Below are positions 46,187-54,783 of a stretch of DNA of 64,000 bases, piece by piece. Position 1 is the stretch's first letter; each line of letters opens with the position of its first letter. Where the stretch lies: positions 4,236,001 through 4,300,000 of the forward strand of contig NZ_JAGJBY010000001.1 in NCBI RefSeq assembly GCF_020010905.1, written 5' to 3'. The stretch is from Streptomyces acidiscabies. Its GTDB lineage: Bacteria; Actinomycetota; Actinomycetes; Streptomycetales; Streptomycetaceae. The translations under genes were made by a program, and so were the position numbers. The notes below the pieces were generated by a model, which saw only the letters and a program-made list of their open reading frames with translations, did no database searches and had not been told where the DNA came from.

Positions 46187-47233
46187 ATGAGCCAGGGAAC
46201 AGACGTCAGCTACATGAAGGAACTGCACAGCGATTCACCGTTGAGCACCATGATCGAGCTGCACAGCGGCGTACGGATCACCTACATGCTGCAAGCGGTC
46301 GCCGAACTCGGAATTGCCGACCAGCTCGCCGAAGGCCCTTTGGGGGTCGACGTACTCGCGGAAAGGACGGACAGCGACGCGGACGCCCTGTACCGGGTGC
46401 TGCGGGCACTGGCCGGCAAGGGCGTCTTCACCGAGGTGTCCCGCCGCACCTTCGGCCTCACCACGCTGGCCGAGGTACTGCGCTCCGACCACCCGAACTC
46501 CCTGCGCGACGCCTTCCAGATGCACGGCCAGACCTTCATGCACGACGCCTACGTCGGGATCGGGCACACGATCCGCACCGGCGAACCCGCCTTCGAGCAC
46601 GTGAACGGCATGCCGCTGTTCCAGTACGTGTCACAGCGGCCCGAACTCCAGCAGCTGTTCGGCAGGTCCATGGGCAAGGCCAACCGGCAGATCCAGCTGG
46701 CCGCCGTGGAGACGTACGACCTGACCGGCGTCAAGACACTCGTCGCCGTCGGCGGCGCCCAAGGGCACGTCCTCGCGGAGATCCTCACCCGGTACCCCGG
46801 GATGCGCGGCGTGTACGTCGACGGCCCCCGCATGGCACCGGCCGCGGAAGCCGTGCTGCGCCAGGCCGGGGTCCTCGACTCCGTGGAGTTCGCCGGCGGG
46901 GACTACCTGGAGTCGGTGCCCGCGGGCGGCGACGTCTACCTCGTCTCCCACCTGTTCCAGCAACTGCGCGACGACGACACGGTCAAGGTGCTGAAGAACA
47001 TCCGCCAGGTGATGGCCGACGACAGCCGGGTCCTGATCGTCAACGCGGTCATCCCCGAGGGCGACGTACCGCACCCGACGAAGATCCTGGACAGCACCAT
47101 GCTCGTCCTGGGCCGCAACCGGGACCGTACCGAGGCGGAGTTCGACGACGTCCTGCGGCAGGCGGGGCTGCGGCTGGTGGACACGATCGGGCGGGCGCTC
47201 CCGTCGAGCGTGGTCATCGCGGAACCGGCCTGA
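46187..47233 (+). CDS. O-methyltransferase-fold protein with altered SAM loop
   Basis: 348 residues, AAGGGG before ATG 46187. An N-terminal dimerisation/winged-helix domain ('MLQAVAELGIADQLAEGP', 'ALYRVLRALAGKGVFTE') precedes the SAM-binding domain. The glycine-rich motif I, normally 'VDVGGGxG', reads 'VAVGGAQGHV' (about 186-195), lacking the acidic residue and one glycine. Later parts ('GGDYLESVPAGGDVYLVSHLFQQL', then 'DDSRVLIVNAVIPEGD') are conserved. It may still methylate a phenol, or may have moved to another task, as RdmB-type hydroxylases of this fold have. It is a close relative of the next gene, so a tandem duplication is likely. Confidence 0.85.
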   Translation: MSQGTDVSYMKELHSDSPLSTMIELHSGVRITYMLQAVAELGIADQLAEGPLGVDVLAERTDSDADALYRVLRALAGKGVFTEVSRRTFGLTTLAEVLRSDHPNSLRDAFQMHGQTFMHDAYVGIGHTIRTGEPAFEHVNGMPLFQYVSQRPELQQLFGRSMGKANRQIQLAAVETYDLTGVKTLVAVGGAQGHVLAEILTRYPGMRGVYVDGPRMAPAAEAVLRQAGVLDSVEFAGGDYLESVPAGGDVYLVSHLFQQLRDDDTVKVLKNIRQVMADDSRVLIVNAVIPEGDVPHPTKILDSTMLVLGRNRDRTEAEFDDVLRQAGLRLVDTIGRALPSSVVIAEPA

Positions 47234-47301
47234 ACCTCCTTTGCACGCAGCCGAGAACCGAGAAGCAATCACGACATCCAGCGGGAGTGGAGGGATCGAC
47301 C

Positions 47302-48351
47302 ATGACCGATCAGACAGCGGGTGCCCCGGCCGACAGCGGTCGCGATGAAGCCGTGCTGAGTACGATGTGGGACTTCCACAGCGGTCTGCGCATGGGATTC
47401 ATGCTCTCCGCGATAGCGGAGATCGGCATCGCCGACCAGCTCGTGGACGGTCCGCTCTCCGTGGACGAACTGGCGAAACGCACCGGCAACGACCCGGACG
47501 GCCTCTACCGCGTCCTGCGGGCCATGGCGAGCAAGGGAGTCTTCACCGAGACCTCCCGCCGCGTCTTCGGCCTCACCCCGCTCGCGGAGATCCTGCGCTC
47601 CGACACCGCGGACTCCCTGCGCGACGTGTTCCGCCTCCAGGGCAAGCACTTCATGCGCAACGCCTACGCGGAGATCGGCTACTCCATCCGCACCGGCCGC
47701 CCCGCCTTCGACCACGTCAACGGCGAGGGACTCTTCAGCTACCTCTCCCGGCACCCGGAGATGAACGAACTGTTCAGCGGTGCCATGGGGAACGCGGCCG
47801 GACAGACCCAGAAGTCGGCCGTCCAGACGTACGACCTCACCGGCGTGCGCAAGCTCGTCGACGTCGGCGGCGCCCACGGCCACCTGCTCGCGTCGATCCT
47901 CTCCCGGTACCCCGCCATGCGGGGCGTGGTCTTCGACCAGCCGCACGTGGTGCCCGGCGCGGAACGCGTGCTGGACGAGGCCGGGGTCCTCGACCGCGCC
48001 GAACTCGTCGGCGGCAGCTACCTGGAGTCGGTGCCCGCGGGCGGCGACACCTACGTCATCTCCCACGTGCTGCACCAGCTGTCCGACGCCGAGGCGATCA
48101 CCGTCCTGACGAACGTCCGCCGCGCCATGGACCCGGCCGGGCAGGTCCTGATCATCGACCCGGTCATCCCCGAGGGCGACGTACCGCACACCGGAAAGTT
48201 CATGGACATCACCATGATGGCGCTCAGCGAGGGCCGGGACCGCACGGAGGCCGAGTTCGCCGAGGTCTTCGAGAAGGCCGACCTGCGGCTGACCGGCACG
48301 GTCGGCCTGAACGCGCCGTCGAGCGTGGTCATCGCCGCCCCGGCCCAGTGA
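47302..48351 (+). CDS. O-methyltransferase, family 2
   Basis: 349 residues from ATG 47302, with GGAGGGA 7 nt upstream. It has the same two-domain layout as the preceding protein and closely similar sequence ('ALTDQ-' type dimerisation helix, 'DGLYRVLRAMASKGVFTETS', 'GGSYLESVPAGGDTYVISH'). Motif I is more regular: 'LVDVGGAHGHLLAS', keeping the acidic residue before the glycines. 'QVLIIDPVIPEGDVPHTGK' is typical. It likely transfers a methyl group from SAM to a phenolic hydroxyl of the aromatic polyketide. The ACP gene follows 20 bp later, so it is embedded in the minimal PKS operon. Confidence 0.88.
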   Translation: MTDQTAGAPADSGRDEAVLSTMWDFHSGLRMGFMLSAIAEIGIADQLVDGPLSVDELAKRTGNDPDGLYRVLRAMASKGVFTETSRRVFGLTPLAEILRSDTADSLRDVFRLQGKHFMRNAYAEIGYSIRTGRPAFDHVNGEGLFSYLSRHPEMNELFSGAMGNAAGQTQKSAVQTYDLTGVRKLVDVGGAHGHLLASILSRYPAMRGVVFDQPHVVPGAERVLDEAGVLDRAELVGGSYLESVPAGGDTYVISHVLHQLSDAEAITVLTNVRRAMDPAGQVLIIDPVIPEGDVPHTGKFMDITMMALSEGRDRTEAEFAEVFEKADLRLTGTVGLNAPSSVVIAAPAQ

Positions 48352-48371
48352 CGAAACGAGCAGAGGAAACC

Positions 48372-48635
48372 ATGAGTACCCCAATGAGCTACGACGATCT
48401 GCGGTTGATCCTCGTCGAGGCCGCCGGCTCGGCCGAGGGGGTGGACCTGATGAGCCAGGACATCATCGACAGCGACCTCTACGACGTCGGCTACGACTCG
48501 CTCGCGCTGATCGAGGTGGGCGCGCGCATCCAGCAGCGGTACGGGGTCGACATCCCCGACGAGGAGGTCACCGAGCTGCGCACCTTCCGCACCATCCTGG
48601 ACCGGGTGAACTCCTCGATCTCCGCGGCGACCTGA
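48372..48635 (+). CDS. type II PKS acyl carrier protein
   Basis: 87 residues from ATG 48372, with GAGGAAAC upstream. The phosphopantetheine serine is Ser43 in 'YDVGYDSLALIEVGARIQ'. It is separated from KS-beta by two methyltransferase genes, unlike the usual KS-KS-ACP order. It carries the growing polyketide and would be loaded by the cell's malonyl-CoA:ACP transacylase. Its stop codon lies at the start of a 14-bp tandem repeat. Confidence 0.93.
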   Translation: MSTPMSYDDLRLILVEAAGSAEGVDLMSQDIIDSDLYDVGYDSLALIEVGARIQQRYGVDIPDEEVTELRTFRTILDRVNSSISAAT

Positions 48636-48663
48636 GAAAGGCGACCTGAGAAAGGCGACCTGA
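48627..48663 (+). repeat. 14-bp tandem repeat across the ACP stop
   Basis: GCGACCTGAGAAAG is repeated at 48627 and 48641, with a third partial copy GCGACCTGAG at 48655. Each copy contains a TGA. It looks like slippage and does not change the ACP protein end. Confidence 0.85.
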
Positions 48664-48692
48664 GCACAAGGGCGAACCGGACTGGAGGCACG

Positions 48693-49646
48693 ATGAACAC
48701 GCCCGAGATCCACGCGCGCCACGAGACCGAGATCGACTCCCCGCCGTCGACCGTGTACGACCTGATCACCGACGTCTCGCTGTGGCCGGTGATCTTTCGC
48801 CCCACCGTCCACACCGAGGTCCTGGAGCGCACGCCACAGGGCGACCGGTTCCAGATCTGGGCGACCGTGGCCGGCGGCGAGGTGAGCACCTGGCGCTCGC
48901 GCCGCACCTTCGACGCCGCCGCCCGCCGGGTCACCTTCCGGCAGGACCACGACAACCCGCTGTTCGGGCTCATGGGAGGCGGCTGGAGCTGCCTCCCGCT
49001 GGCCGGCGGCCGGACCGGGGTGGTCCTCGAACACAGCTTCGTCCCACCCCCGGACCAGGCCGACGCCCGCGAGCGGATCGCCCGGACCCTCGACGCCAAC
49101 GGCGCCGCCGAACTGGAGGCGCTGCGCACCGCGTCGACCCTCCCCGGGGGCCTCGGCGCCTGGCTGGTGACGTTCACCGAGACCATCGGCCTGACCGGTA
49201 CGGCGGACGCCGCCCGCGCCTTCATCTGGGACGCCGACCGATGGCCCGAGCGCCTGCCCCACGTCGCCGGCCTCGACCTCCTCGAACAGCCGGGCGGCGC
49301 CCAGGACATGACGATGCGCACCCGCGCACCCGACGGCACGGTCCACACCACCCGCTCGCTGCGCCTGCTGCTGCCCGACGGATCGATCGTCTACAAGCAG
49401 ACCCGGCCACCCCGCGCCCTCCTCGGACACAGCGGACGCTGGTCCTTCGACACCGACCCCTCGGGCAGCAGCACGATCACCTCCACCCACACCTTCCTGC
49501 TCGACCCGGCCGGGGCGGCGGACGTGTACGGCCCCGACGTCCCGGCCCCGGAGGCGGCGCAGCGCGTCCGCACCGCGCTGGCGGCCAACAGCCGGATCAC
49601 GATGCAGCACGCGGACCGGTACTCCGCGTCGGTCGGTGCCCCGTGA
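48693..49646 (+). CDS. didomain aromatase/cyclase (ActVII-like, SRPBCC fold)
   Basis: 317 residues, GGAGG before ATG 48693. Two START/SRPBCC domains (about 1-150 and 165-310). The first has 'ETEIDSPPSTVYDLITDVSLWPVIFRPTVH'; the second has 'FTETIGLTGTADAARAFIWDADRWPERLPHVAGLD'. Didomain members dehydrate and aromatise the first ring of C9-reduced polyketides, which fits the ActIII-like ketoreductase at 53947-54732. Its stop overlaps the GTG start of the MBL cyclase gene. Confidence 0.9.
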   Translation: MNTPEIHARHETEIDSPPSTVYDLITDVSLWPVIFRPTVHTEVLERTPQGDRFQIWATVAGGEVSTWRSRRTFDAAARRVTFRQDHDNPLFGLMGGGWSCLPLAGGRTGVVLEHSFVPPPDQADARERIARTLDANGAAELEALRTASTLPGGLGAWLVTFTETIGLTGTADAARAFIWDADRWPERLPHVAGLDLLEQPGGAQDMTMRTRAPDGTVHTTRSLRLLLPDGSIVYKQTRPPRALLGHSGRWSFDTDPSGSSTITSTHTFLLDPAGAADVYGPDVPAPEAAQRVRTALAANSRITMQHADRYSASVGAP

Positions 49647-50572
49647 GCACCGAGGTACGCGCACCGCTCGGCCGCCTGCGCGAACTGGCGGACGGCGTCC
49701 ACGCGTTCCTCCAGCCCCCGGGCGGCTGGTGCCTCAGCAACGCCGGCGTGATCGCCGGACCCGACGGTCTGGTCCTGATCGACACGGCCGCCACCAGGAC
49801 GCGCGCCGAGGCGCTGCGGGCGGCGGCCGAGGGGCTCGGCCACGGACCCGTACGGACCGTGGTCAACACCCACAGCCACGGCGACCACGTCTTCGGCAAC
49901 TGCGTCTTCGCGCCGCCCGCCGAGGTCGTCGCCCACGAGCTGACCGGGCCGGAGATCCGGGCCACCGGGACGGCGCTGCAAGGGCTGTGGCCGGACGTCG
50001 ACTGGGGCGAGCTGACCCTCACCGAGCCCACCATCACCTTCGCGCGGAGCCTGACCCTGCTGGTCGGCGACCGGCCGGTCGAACTGCACCACGTCGGCCC
50101 CGCGCACAGCACCAACGACGTCGTCGTCTGGCTACCGGACGCGCGCGTCCTGTTCGCCGGCGACGTGGCGCTCCCCGGCTGCACCCCGTTCTGCCTGATG
50201 GGCTCCGTACGCGGCTCCCTCGCGGCGCTCGGCCGGCTGCGCGCCTTCGGGGCGCGGACCGTGGTCGGCGGGCACGGCGAGGTCAGCGGGCCCGAGGTCT
50301 TCGACCAGATGGAGAGCTACCTGCGGTGGATCCTCGGCCTCGCCGCCGAGGGGGTCGCCGCGGGGCTCACGCCCCTGGAGACCGCCCGCCTGCACGGCCC
50401 CGGCGACTTCGGCGGGCTGGTCGACCCCGAGCGGCTGGTCGGGAACCTGCACCGGGCCTTCCTGGAGATCCGGCGGCCCGACCTGGCGCTCGGGACGCAG
50501 ATGGACGTCCCGGCGGTGTTCGACGAGATGGTCCAGTTCAACGACGGCCGCCTGCCGACGTGCCTGGCCTAG
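49643..50572 (+). CDS. MBL-fold second-ring cyclase/thioesterase (ActIV-like)
   Basis: 309 residues from GTG 49643. The metallo-beta-lactamase metal motif is intact: 'VVNTHSHGDHVFGN', with 'HVGPAHSTNDVVVWLP', 'LFAGDVALPG' and 'VVGGHGEVSG' as later ligands. ActIV of actinorhodin biosynthesis has this fold and closes the second ring while releasing the chain from the ACP. The gene position directly after the aromatase/cyclase supports the same task here. Residues 220-309 form a helical tail common in this group. It is distinct from the MBL protein at 37224-38084, which has a degenerate metal motif. Confidence 0.88.
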   Translation: MSTEVRAPLGRLRELADGVHAFLQPPGGWCLSNAGVIAGPDGLVLIDTAATRTRAEALRAAAEGLGHGPVRTVVNTHSHGDHVFGNCVFAPPAEVVAHELTGPEIRATGTALQGLWPDVDWGELTLTEPTITFARSLTLLVGDRPVELHHVGPAHSTNDVVVWLPDARVLFAGDVALPGCTPFCLMGSVRGSLAALGRLRAFGARTVVGGHGEVSGPEVFDQMESYLRWILGLAAEGVAAGLTPLETARLHGPGDFGGLVDPERLVGNLHRAFLEIRRPDLALGTQMDVPAVFDEMVQFNDGRLPTCLA

Positions 50573-50582
50573 AGGAGGACGG

Positions 50583-51059
50583 ATGACGATGCCGGCCGAG
50601 GGGACAACGGTGTCCCCCGAGACCTTCTACGAGCTGCGCAGGTTCTACCTGGACCAGCTCGACGCCCGCGACCGGGGCCTGACCGAGGAATGGCTCGCGG
50701 TCTTCGACGACGACGCGACGATCACGACGAAAGTGCTCGGCGACGGCTCGACGGTACCCAAGTCGGAGTTCGAGCCCGAGGTCTGGAAGCTCGACGCCTC
50801 CTTCCACGAGAAGGGCATCCAGCGCCGCCACTGCGTCCAGGGATTCACCTTCACCCACCGCGACGGCCTGGTCGTCTCCCGGTTCTACGGCCTCTTCCTG
50901 GTCGTCGACGCCGAACGGGGCGCCTGCCTCCAGTCCGCCGCGATGATCTCCGACGTCCTGCGCCGCCACGGCGACACCTGGCGCGTCATCTCCCGCGAGA
51001 TCGAACGCGACGACCTCGGCCGCCTGGACACCGGAAAACAGAGCGTTCCCCTAGGTTGA
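50583..51059 (+). CDS. NTF2/SnoaL-fold protein, first copy
   Basis: 158 residues, AGGAGG before ATG 50583. A single alpha+beta cone domain: 'FYELRRFYLDQLDARDRGLTEEWLAVFDDDATI' opens the fold and 'RRHCVQGFTFTH' carries the central His. The C-terminal 'HGDTWRVISREIERDDLG' is typical of polyketide-cluster members. Such proteins act as third-ring cyclases, hydroxylase partners or dehydratases, so the exact reaction cannot be fixed. A second member follows after 11 bp. Confidence 0.82.
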   Translation: MTMPAEGTTVSPETFYELRRFYLDQLDARDRGLTEEWLAVFDDDATITTKVLGDGSTVPKSEFEPEVWKLDASFHEKGIQRRHCVQGFTFTHRDGLVVSRFYGLFLVVDAERGACLQSAAMISDVLRRHGDTWRVISREIERDDLGRLDTGKQSVPLG

Positions 51060-51070
51060 GAGAAGGAGTC

Positions 51071-51541
51071 ATGGACAACACGGTCACCACCGGCAAAGGA
51101 ACCGCTCCGGCCGAAGTGTGCTCCCGCATCGACCAGTTCTACGCGATCCAGATGCAGGCGCTGGACGACGGCGACATCCCCGCGTGGGTGGACACCTTCA
51201 CCGCGGACGGCGTCTTCGTCTCCAACGGACTGCCGGACCCGGTCGAGGGCCGGGACGGTCTCACGGCGCTGGGCAACGACTCCGTGGCCCGCCTCGACAA
51301 GAGGGGCGCCATCCGACGGCACTTCGTGTTCAACGTCATCGTCGAACCGCTCCCGGCGGGAATCCTGCGCACGACGTGCTACGTACCGGTCTTCGACACC
51401 GTCGACGGCGTCACCACCCTCACCACGAGCACCGTCATGCGCGACGAACTGGTCAGCTCCGACAACGGCCTGTTCGTCCGCCACCGCACCGTCACCCGCG
51501 ACGACCTCCTCGCGGTCGCGCAGCGGGGGAGCGGCACATGA
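51071..51541 (+). CDS. NTF2/SnoaL-fold protein, second copy
   Basis: 156 residues, GAAGGAG before ATG 51071. The fold is the same as the preceding protein ('IDQFYAIQMQALDDGDIPAWVDTFTADGVFVSNG', 'RRHFVFNVIVE', 'FVRHRTVTRDDLLA'), but identity is low. The two may therefore form a hetero-oligomer or handle separate steps, as paired small cyclase-like proteins do in other aromatic clusters. Its TGA overlaps the ATG of the FAD-linked oxidase. Confidence 0.82.
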   Translation: MDNTVTTGKGTAPAEVCSRIDQFYAIQMQALDDGDIPAWVDTFTADGVFVSNGLPDPVEGRDGLTALGNDSVARLDKRGAIRRHFVFNVIVEPLPAGILRTTCYVPVFDTVDGVTTLTTSTVMRDELVSSDNGLFVRHRTVTRDDLLAVAQRGSGT

Positions 51542-52965
51542 CGTCCCTGCGAGGCAGCCTGGGCGGGGCCGTGCTGGGCCCCGGGGACCCCGGCTACGAC
51601 GAGGCCCGCAGCGGCGTCCAGCGCACCTACCTGCACCGGCCGTCGGTGATCGTGCGCGCCGGCCGCCCGGCCGACGTACAGCTCGCGGTCCGGCGCGCCG
51701 CCCGGCACGGACTCCCGGTCGCCGTCCAGGCCACCGGCCACGGCCTCAACGTCCCCACCGAGGGCGGCGTCCTGATCGACACGACACCGATGGCCGAGGT
51801 CCGTATCGACCCGGTCTCGCGCACCGCCTGGGCGGCGGCCGGCACCCGCTGGGAGCAGGTCATCACCGCCGCCGCAGAGCACGGCCTCGCACCGCTCAGC
51901 GGCTCCTCGCCGGACGTCGGCGTCGTCGGCTACACGCTCAGTGGCGGCCTCGGACTGATGGGCCGCAGCTTCGGCTACGCCGCCGACCACGTACGCCGGG
52001 TGGACCTGGTCACCGCCGACGGCGACCTGAGGACCCTGACCCCCGGCGAGGACCTGTTCTGGGCGGTGCGGGGCGGCGGCGGGAACTTCGGCGTCGTGAC
52101 CGGGCTGGAGTTCGCGCTGTTCCCGGTCGACCGGTTTTTCGGCGGCGGCCTGTACTTCGACGCACCGCACATACCGGCCGTCCTCAAGACCTACCGGGAA
52201 TGGACCGAAACCGTGCCGGAGGCGATGTCCTCCAGCATCGGGCTCATCCCGATGCCGGACGTGCCCGGCGTCCCCGCGCCCCTGCGCGGCCGGCACCTCG
52301 CCCACGTCCGCATCGCCCACCTCGGCACCGTCGAGAGCGGAGAACAGCTGGTCGCGCCCCTGCGGGCGCTGGGACCGCGGCTCGTGGACACCCTCGGCGA
52401 GATGCCCTTCACCGCCTCCGGGACCATCCACAACGAACCGAAGCAGCCACGGAACTTCTACTGCGCCAACGCGATGCTGAGCGAGTTCGCGCCGTCGGTC
52501 CCGGACGCCGTCCTCGACCTGGTCGGCCCCGGCGCCGGCAGCTTCGCGGTGGTGCAGTTCAACCACCTGGGCGCGGCGCTGGCCCGGCCGCCCGAGGTGG
52601 ACAACGCGGTGGGCCACCGCAGCGCCTCCCACGTGCTGCGCGTGGTGACCCTCCCGCAGGGCCCCGGCCACGACCCGGCCCACGACGTGGCCCAGGCCGT
52701 GACCCGGACCACGGCGCCCTGGACGCTCGGCCGCTCGCCCAACTTCGTCCAGGGCGACGAGCGGGCCCCCGAACAGACCCGGGAATGCTACGGAGCGGTC
52801 GCTTATCACCGGCTGTCCGAGCTCAAGGCTGTGCACGACCCGGGGAATATGTTTCGATGCAACGTCAATGTCACGCCCGCCGCCAGGAACGGGGATACGT
52901 TGGCATCAGGTCGTCGCCCGCACGGCAAAGACGATCAGGGGAATGAGATCGTCACGCACCGCTGA
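51538..52965 (+). CDS. FAD-linked oxidase (BBE-like, PCMH-type)
   Basis: 475 residues, overlapping the previous gene by 4 bp. The FAD-binding PCMH domain spans about 40-205: 'HRPSVIVRAGRPADVQLAVR', the flavin-linking His region 'VAVQATGHGLN', and 'SPDVGVVGYTLSGGLGLMGRSFGYAADHV'. A Cys at the second attachment site of bicovalent enzymes is not seen there. The C-terminal berberine-bridge segment ends with 'LSELKAVHDPGNMFRCNVNV'. Such enzymes oxidise alcohols or form new ring bonds on aromatic polyketides using oxygen. It is the last gene of the type II operon. There is no signal peptide, so it works in the cytoplasm. Confidence 0.88.
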   Translation: MTSLRGSLGGAVLGPGDPGYDEARSGVQRTYLHRPSVIVRAGRPADVQLAVRRAARHGLPVAVQATGHGLNVPTEGGVLIDTTPMAEVRIDPVSRTAWAAAGTRWEQVITAAAEHGLAPLSGSSPDVGVVGYTLSGGLGLMGRSFGYAADHVRRVDLVTADGDLRTLTPGEDLFWAVRGGGGNFGVVTGLEFALFPVDRFFGGGLYFDAPHIPAVLKTYREWTETVPEAMSSSIGLIPMPDVPGVPAPLRGRHLAHVRIAHLGTVESGEQLVAPLRALGPRLVDTLGEMPFTASGTIHNEPKQPRNFYCANAMLSEFAPSVPDAVLDLVGPGAGSFAVVQFNHLGAALARPPEVDNAVGHRSASHVLRVVTLPQGPGHDPAHDVAQAVTRTTAPWTLGRSPNFVQGDERAPEQTRECYGAVAYHRLSELKAVHDPGNMFRCNVNVTPAARNGDTLASGRRPHGKDDQGNEIVTHR

Positions 52966-53078
52966 CCGAAAACAGGGGGTTGCCAAGACCCGTGCCGGGG
53001 GTTCAGTGTTTGCGGTCATCGTCGTACCGCCCTCCTGTCTGAATGGTTCAAATTCCGAAAAAGATCGGGAGAACACGG

Positions 53079-53873
53079 GTGGACATTCATATACTCGGGT
53101 CGTTGTCGTTATCGGAGCACGGTCGCGACGCGACACCGTCGGCGCGCAAACCGAAACAGCTCATCTCGCTCCTGCTGCTGAACGAGGACCGGGTCGTGTC
53201 GACGGAATCGCTCATCAGCGAGATCTGGGACACGCGACCGCCGAGGAGTGTACAGACCACGCTCCAGACCTATGTGGTGCAGGTGCGCAAACTCCTTTCG
53301 GAGGCCCTTCAGATTCCCGTCGGAAAGGTCGCCAGAAATGTGCTCCTCACCCGGAACGGCGGCTACACGCTGATATTGCGCGACGCGGATTTCGACCTGT
53401 ACCGCTTCAGGTCGCTGGAACAGGCCGGAATGACCGCCTTCGAGGAAGGGGACGACGAGAGCGCGGTCCGCACCTTCGACCAGGCCCTGGCCCTGTGGCG
53501 GGGCAACGCGCTCGCCGACGTCGAGGCCGGGCGGATGCTGGAGCCCGAGGTCGCCCGCCTCGAACAGTCCCGCCTGACGGTCATGGAGTGCCGGCTGGAG
53601 ATCGAACTGCGGCGCGGACGCCATCGCCAGTCCCTCGGCGAACTGGCCTCCCTGACCGCGCGCTACGACGACAACGAGAACCTCCACGCCCTGTACATGC
53701 TGGCCCTGTACCGGTCCGGCTACCGGGGCAAGGCCCTGGAGAAGTACCGGAGCTTCCACAAGTGGATGCGGGACGAGCTGGGCCTCGACCCCTCCCCCCG
53801 CCTCCAGCGGCTCCACCACGCCGTCCTGGACGGGGACCCCGCCCTCGACGGAGTCACCGCCCGCGGGGCCTGA
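53079..53873 (+). CDS. SARP-family transcriptional activator
   Basis: 264 residues from GTG 53079, the usual SARP start ('MDIHILGSLSL'), with GGGAG about 10 nt upstream. An OmpR-like winged-helix DNA-binding domain (about 10-100: 'KPKQLISLLLLNEDRVV', 'SLISEIWDTRPPRSVQTTLQTYV') is followed by the bacterial transcriptional activator domain ('DFDLYRFRSLEQAGMTAFEEG'). It has no ATPase extension, so it is a small SARP like ActII-ORF4. Codon 11 is TTA (53109-53111), so its translation should need the bldA leucine tRNA, coupling the cluster to development. Probable target repeats lie upstream of KS-alpha and in the ketoreductase/methyltransferase intergenic region. Confidence 0.93.
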   Translation: MDIHILGSLSLSEHGRDATPSARKPKQLISLLLLNEDRVVSTESLISEIWDTRPPRSVQTTLQTYVVQVRKLLSEALQIPVGKVARNVLLTRNGGYTLILRDADFDLYRFRSLEQAGMTAFEEGDDESAVRTFDQALALWRGNALADVEAGRMLEPEVARLEQSRLTVMECRLEIELRRGRHRQSLGELASLTARYDDNENLHALYMLALYRSGYRGKALEKYRSFHKWMRDELGLDPSPRLQRLHHAVLDGDPALDGVTARGA

Positions 53874-53905
53874 GCGCCGTCCGGCCGCAGCGGACGACGT
53901 GCCCC

Positions 53906-53940
53906 GCCGCCCTGGTCCGGACCCACCGGGCCAGGGCGGC
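53906..53940. terminator. bidirectional terminator between SARP and ketoreductase genes
   Basis: GCCGCCCTGG (53906-53915) and CCAGGGCGGC (53931-53940) form a perfect 10-bp stem with a 15-nt loop between the convergent stops. Confidence 0.72.
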
Positions 53941-53946
53941 CCGCGG

Positions 53947-54732
53947 CTAGTAGTTGCCCAGCCCCCCGCACACGTTCATCGCCTGGGCCGTCACCACGGC
54001 CGCCTCGTCGCTCACCAGGTAGCCGACCATCGCGGCGACCTCCTCCGGATCGACGTAACGCCCCATGGGGATCTTCGTGTTGAACTTCGCGAGCACCTCG
54101 TCCTCCGAGATGTCCCAGATACCCGCGTAGATCTCGCGCACCCGCTGCGCCATGGGGGTCTCCACATAGCCGGGGCAGACCGCGTTGACCGTGATCCCCG
54201 TCTTCGCGAGCTCCAGGCCGAGCGCCTTGGTGAAGCCGACGACACCGTGCTTCGACGCCGTGTAGGGGGCGCCCAGGACGACGCCCTGCTTGCCTCCGGT
54301 CGAGGCGATGTTGACGATGCGCCCGCGCGCCAGACCGAGCATTCCGCCGGTCGTCAGGACGCGTTTCGTCATCAGGAAGACGCTGTTCAGGTTGGTGTTG
54401 ACCACATCGAGCCACAGCTCGTCCGGAATGCCCGCGGTCTCACCGCCGCCACTGCGGCCGGCGTTGTTGACCAGGACGGAGATCGGTCCGAAACATTTCG
54501 CCGCCGCTGCCACCAACTGCTCGATCTGCGCGACGTCCGTCACGTCGCACGCCGCGCCGTCGGCCTCGTGGCCGTCTTTCCGCAGCCTTTCCACCGTGTC
54601 CTTGACCGCGGCGCCGTCACGGCTACAGATGAACACTTTGTGGCCGGTACGGGCCAGGCGGTTCGCCGTGGCCAGTCCGATACCGCTCGTGGCACCCGTG
54701 ACAAGAGCTGCCCGGGCGTTTTCCTGTGCCAT
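53947..54732 (-). CDS. polyketide C9 ketoreductase (ActIII-like SDR)
   Basis: 261 residues from ATG 54732, with GGAGGTAGAG upstream. The SDR cofactor loop 'VTGATSGIGLATANRLA', 'VNNAGRSGGGETAGIPDELW', the catalytic Tyr-Lys in 'GAPYTASKHGVVGFTKALG' and the end 'MNVCGGLGNY' are almost diagnostic of ActIII-type reductases. These use NADPH to reduce the C9 carbonyl of the ACP-bound poly-beta-ketone and fix the first-ring fold. It is divergent from the third methyltransferase gene and shares with it a promoter region that contains 11-bp-spaced repeats. Confidence 0.94.
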   Translation of the reverse strand: MAQENARAALVTGATSGIGLATANRLARTGHKVFICSRDGAAVKDTVERLRKDGHEADGAACDVTDVAQIEQLVAAAAKCFGPISVLVNNAGRSGGGETAGIPDELWLDVVNTNLNSVFLMTKRVLTTGGMLGLARGRIVNIASTGGKQGVVLGAPYTASKHGVVGFTKALGLELAKTGITVNAVCPGYVETPMAQRVREIYAGIWDISEDEVLAKFNTKIPMGRYVDPEEVAAMVGYLVSDEAAVVTAQAMNVCGGLGNY

Positions 54733-54783
54733 CTCTACCTCCAGGATGAGAGCACCATCGTCCGCCGCATCCCTTGAATCGAT

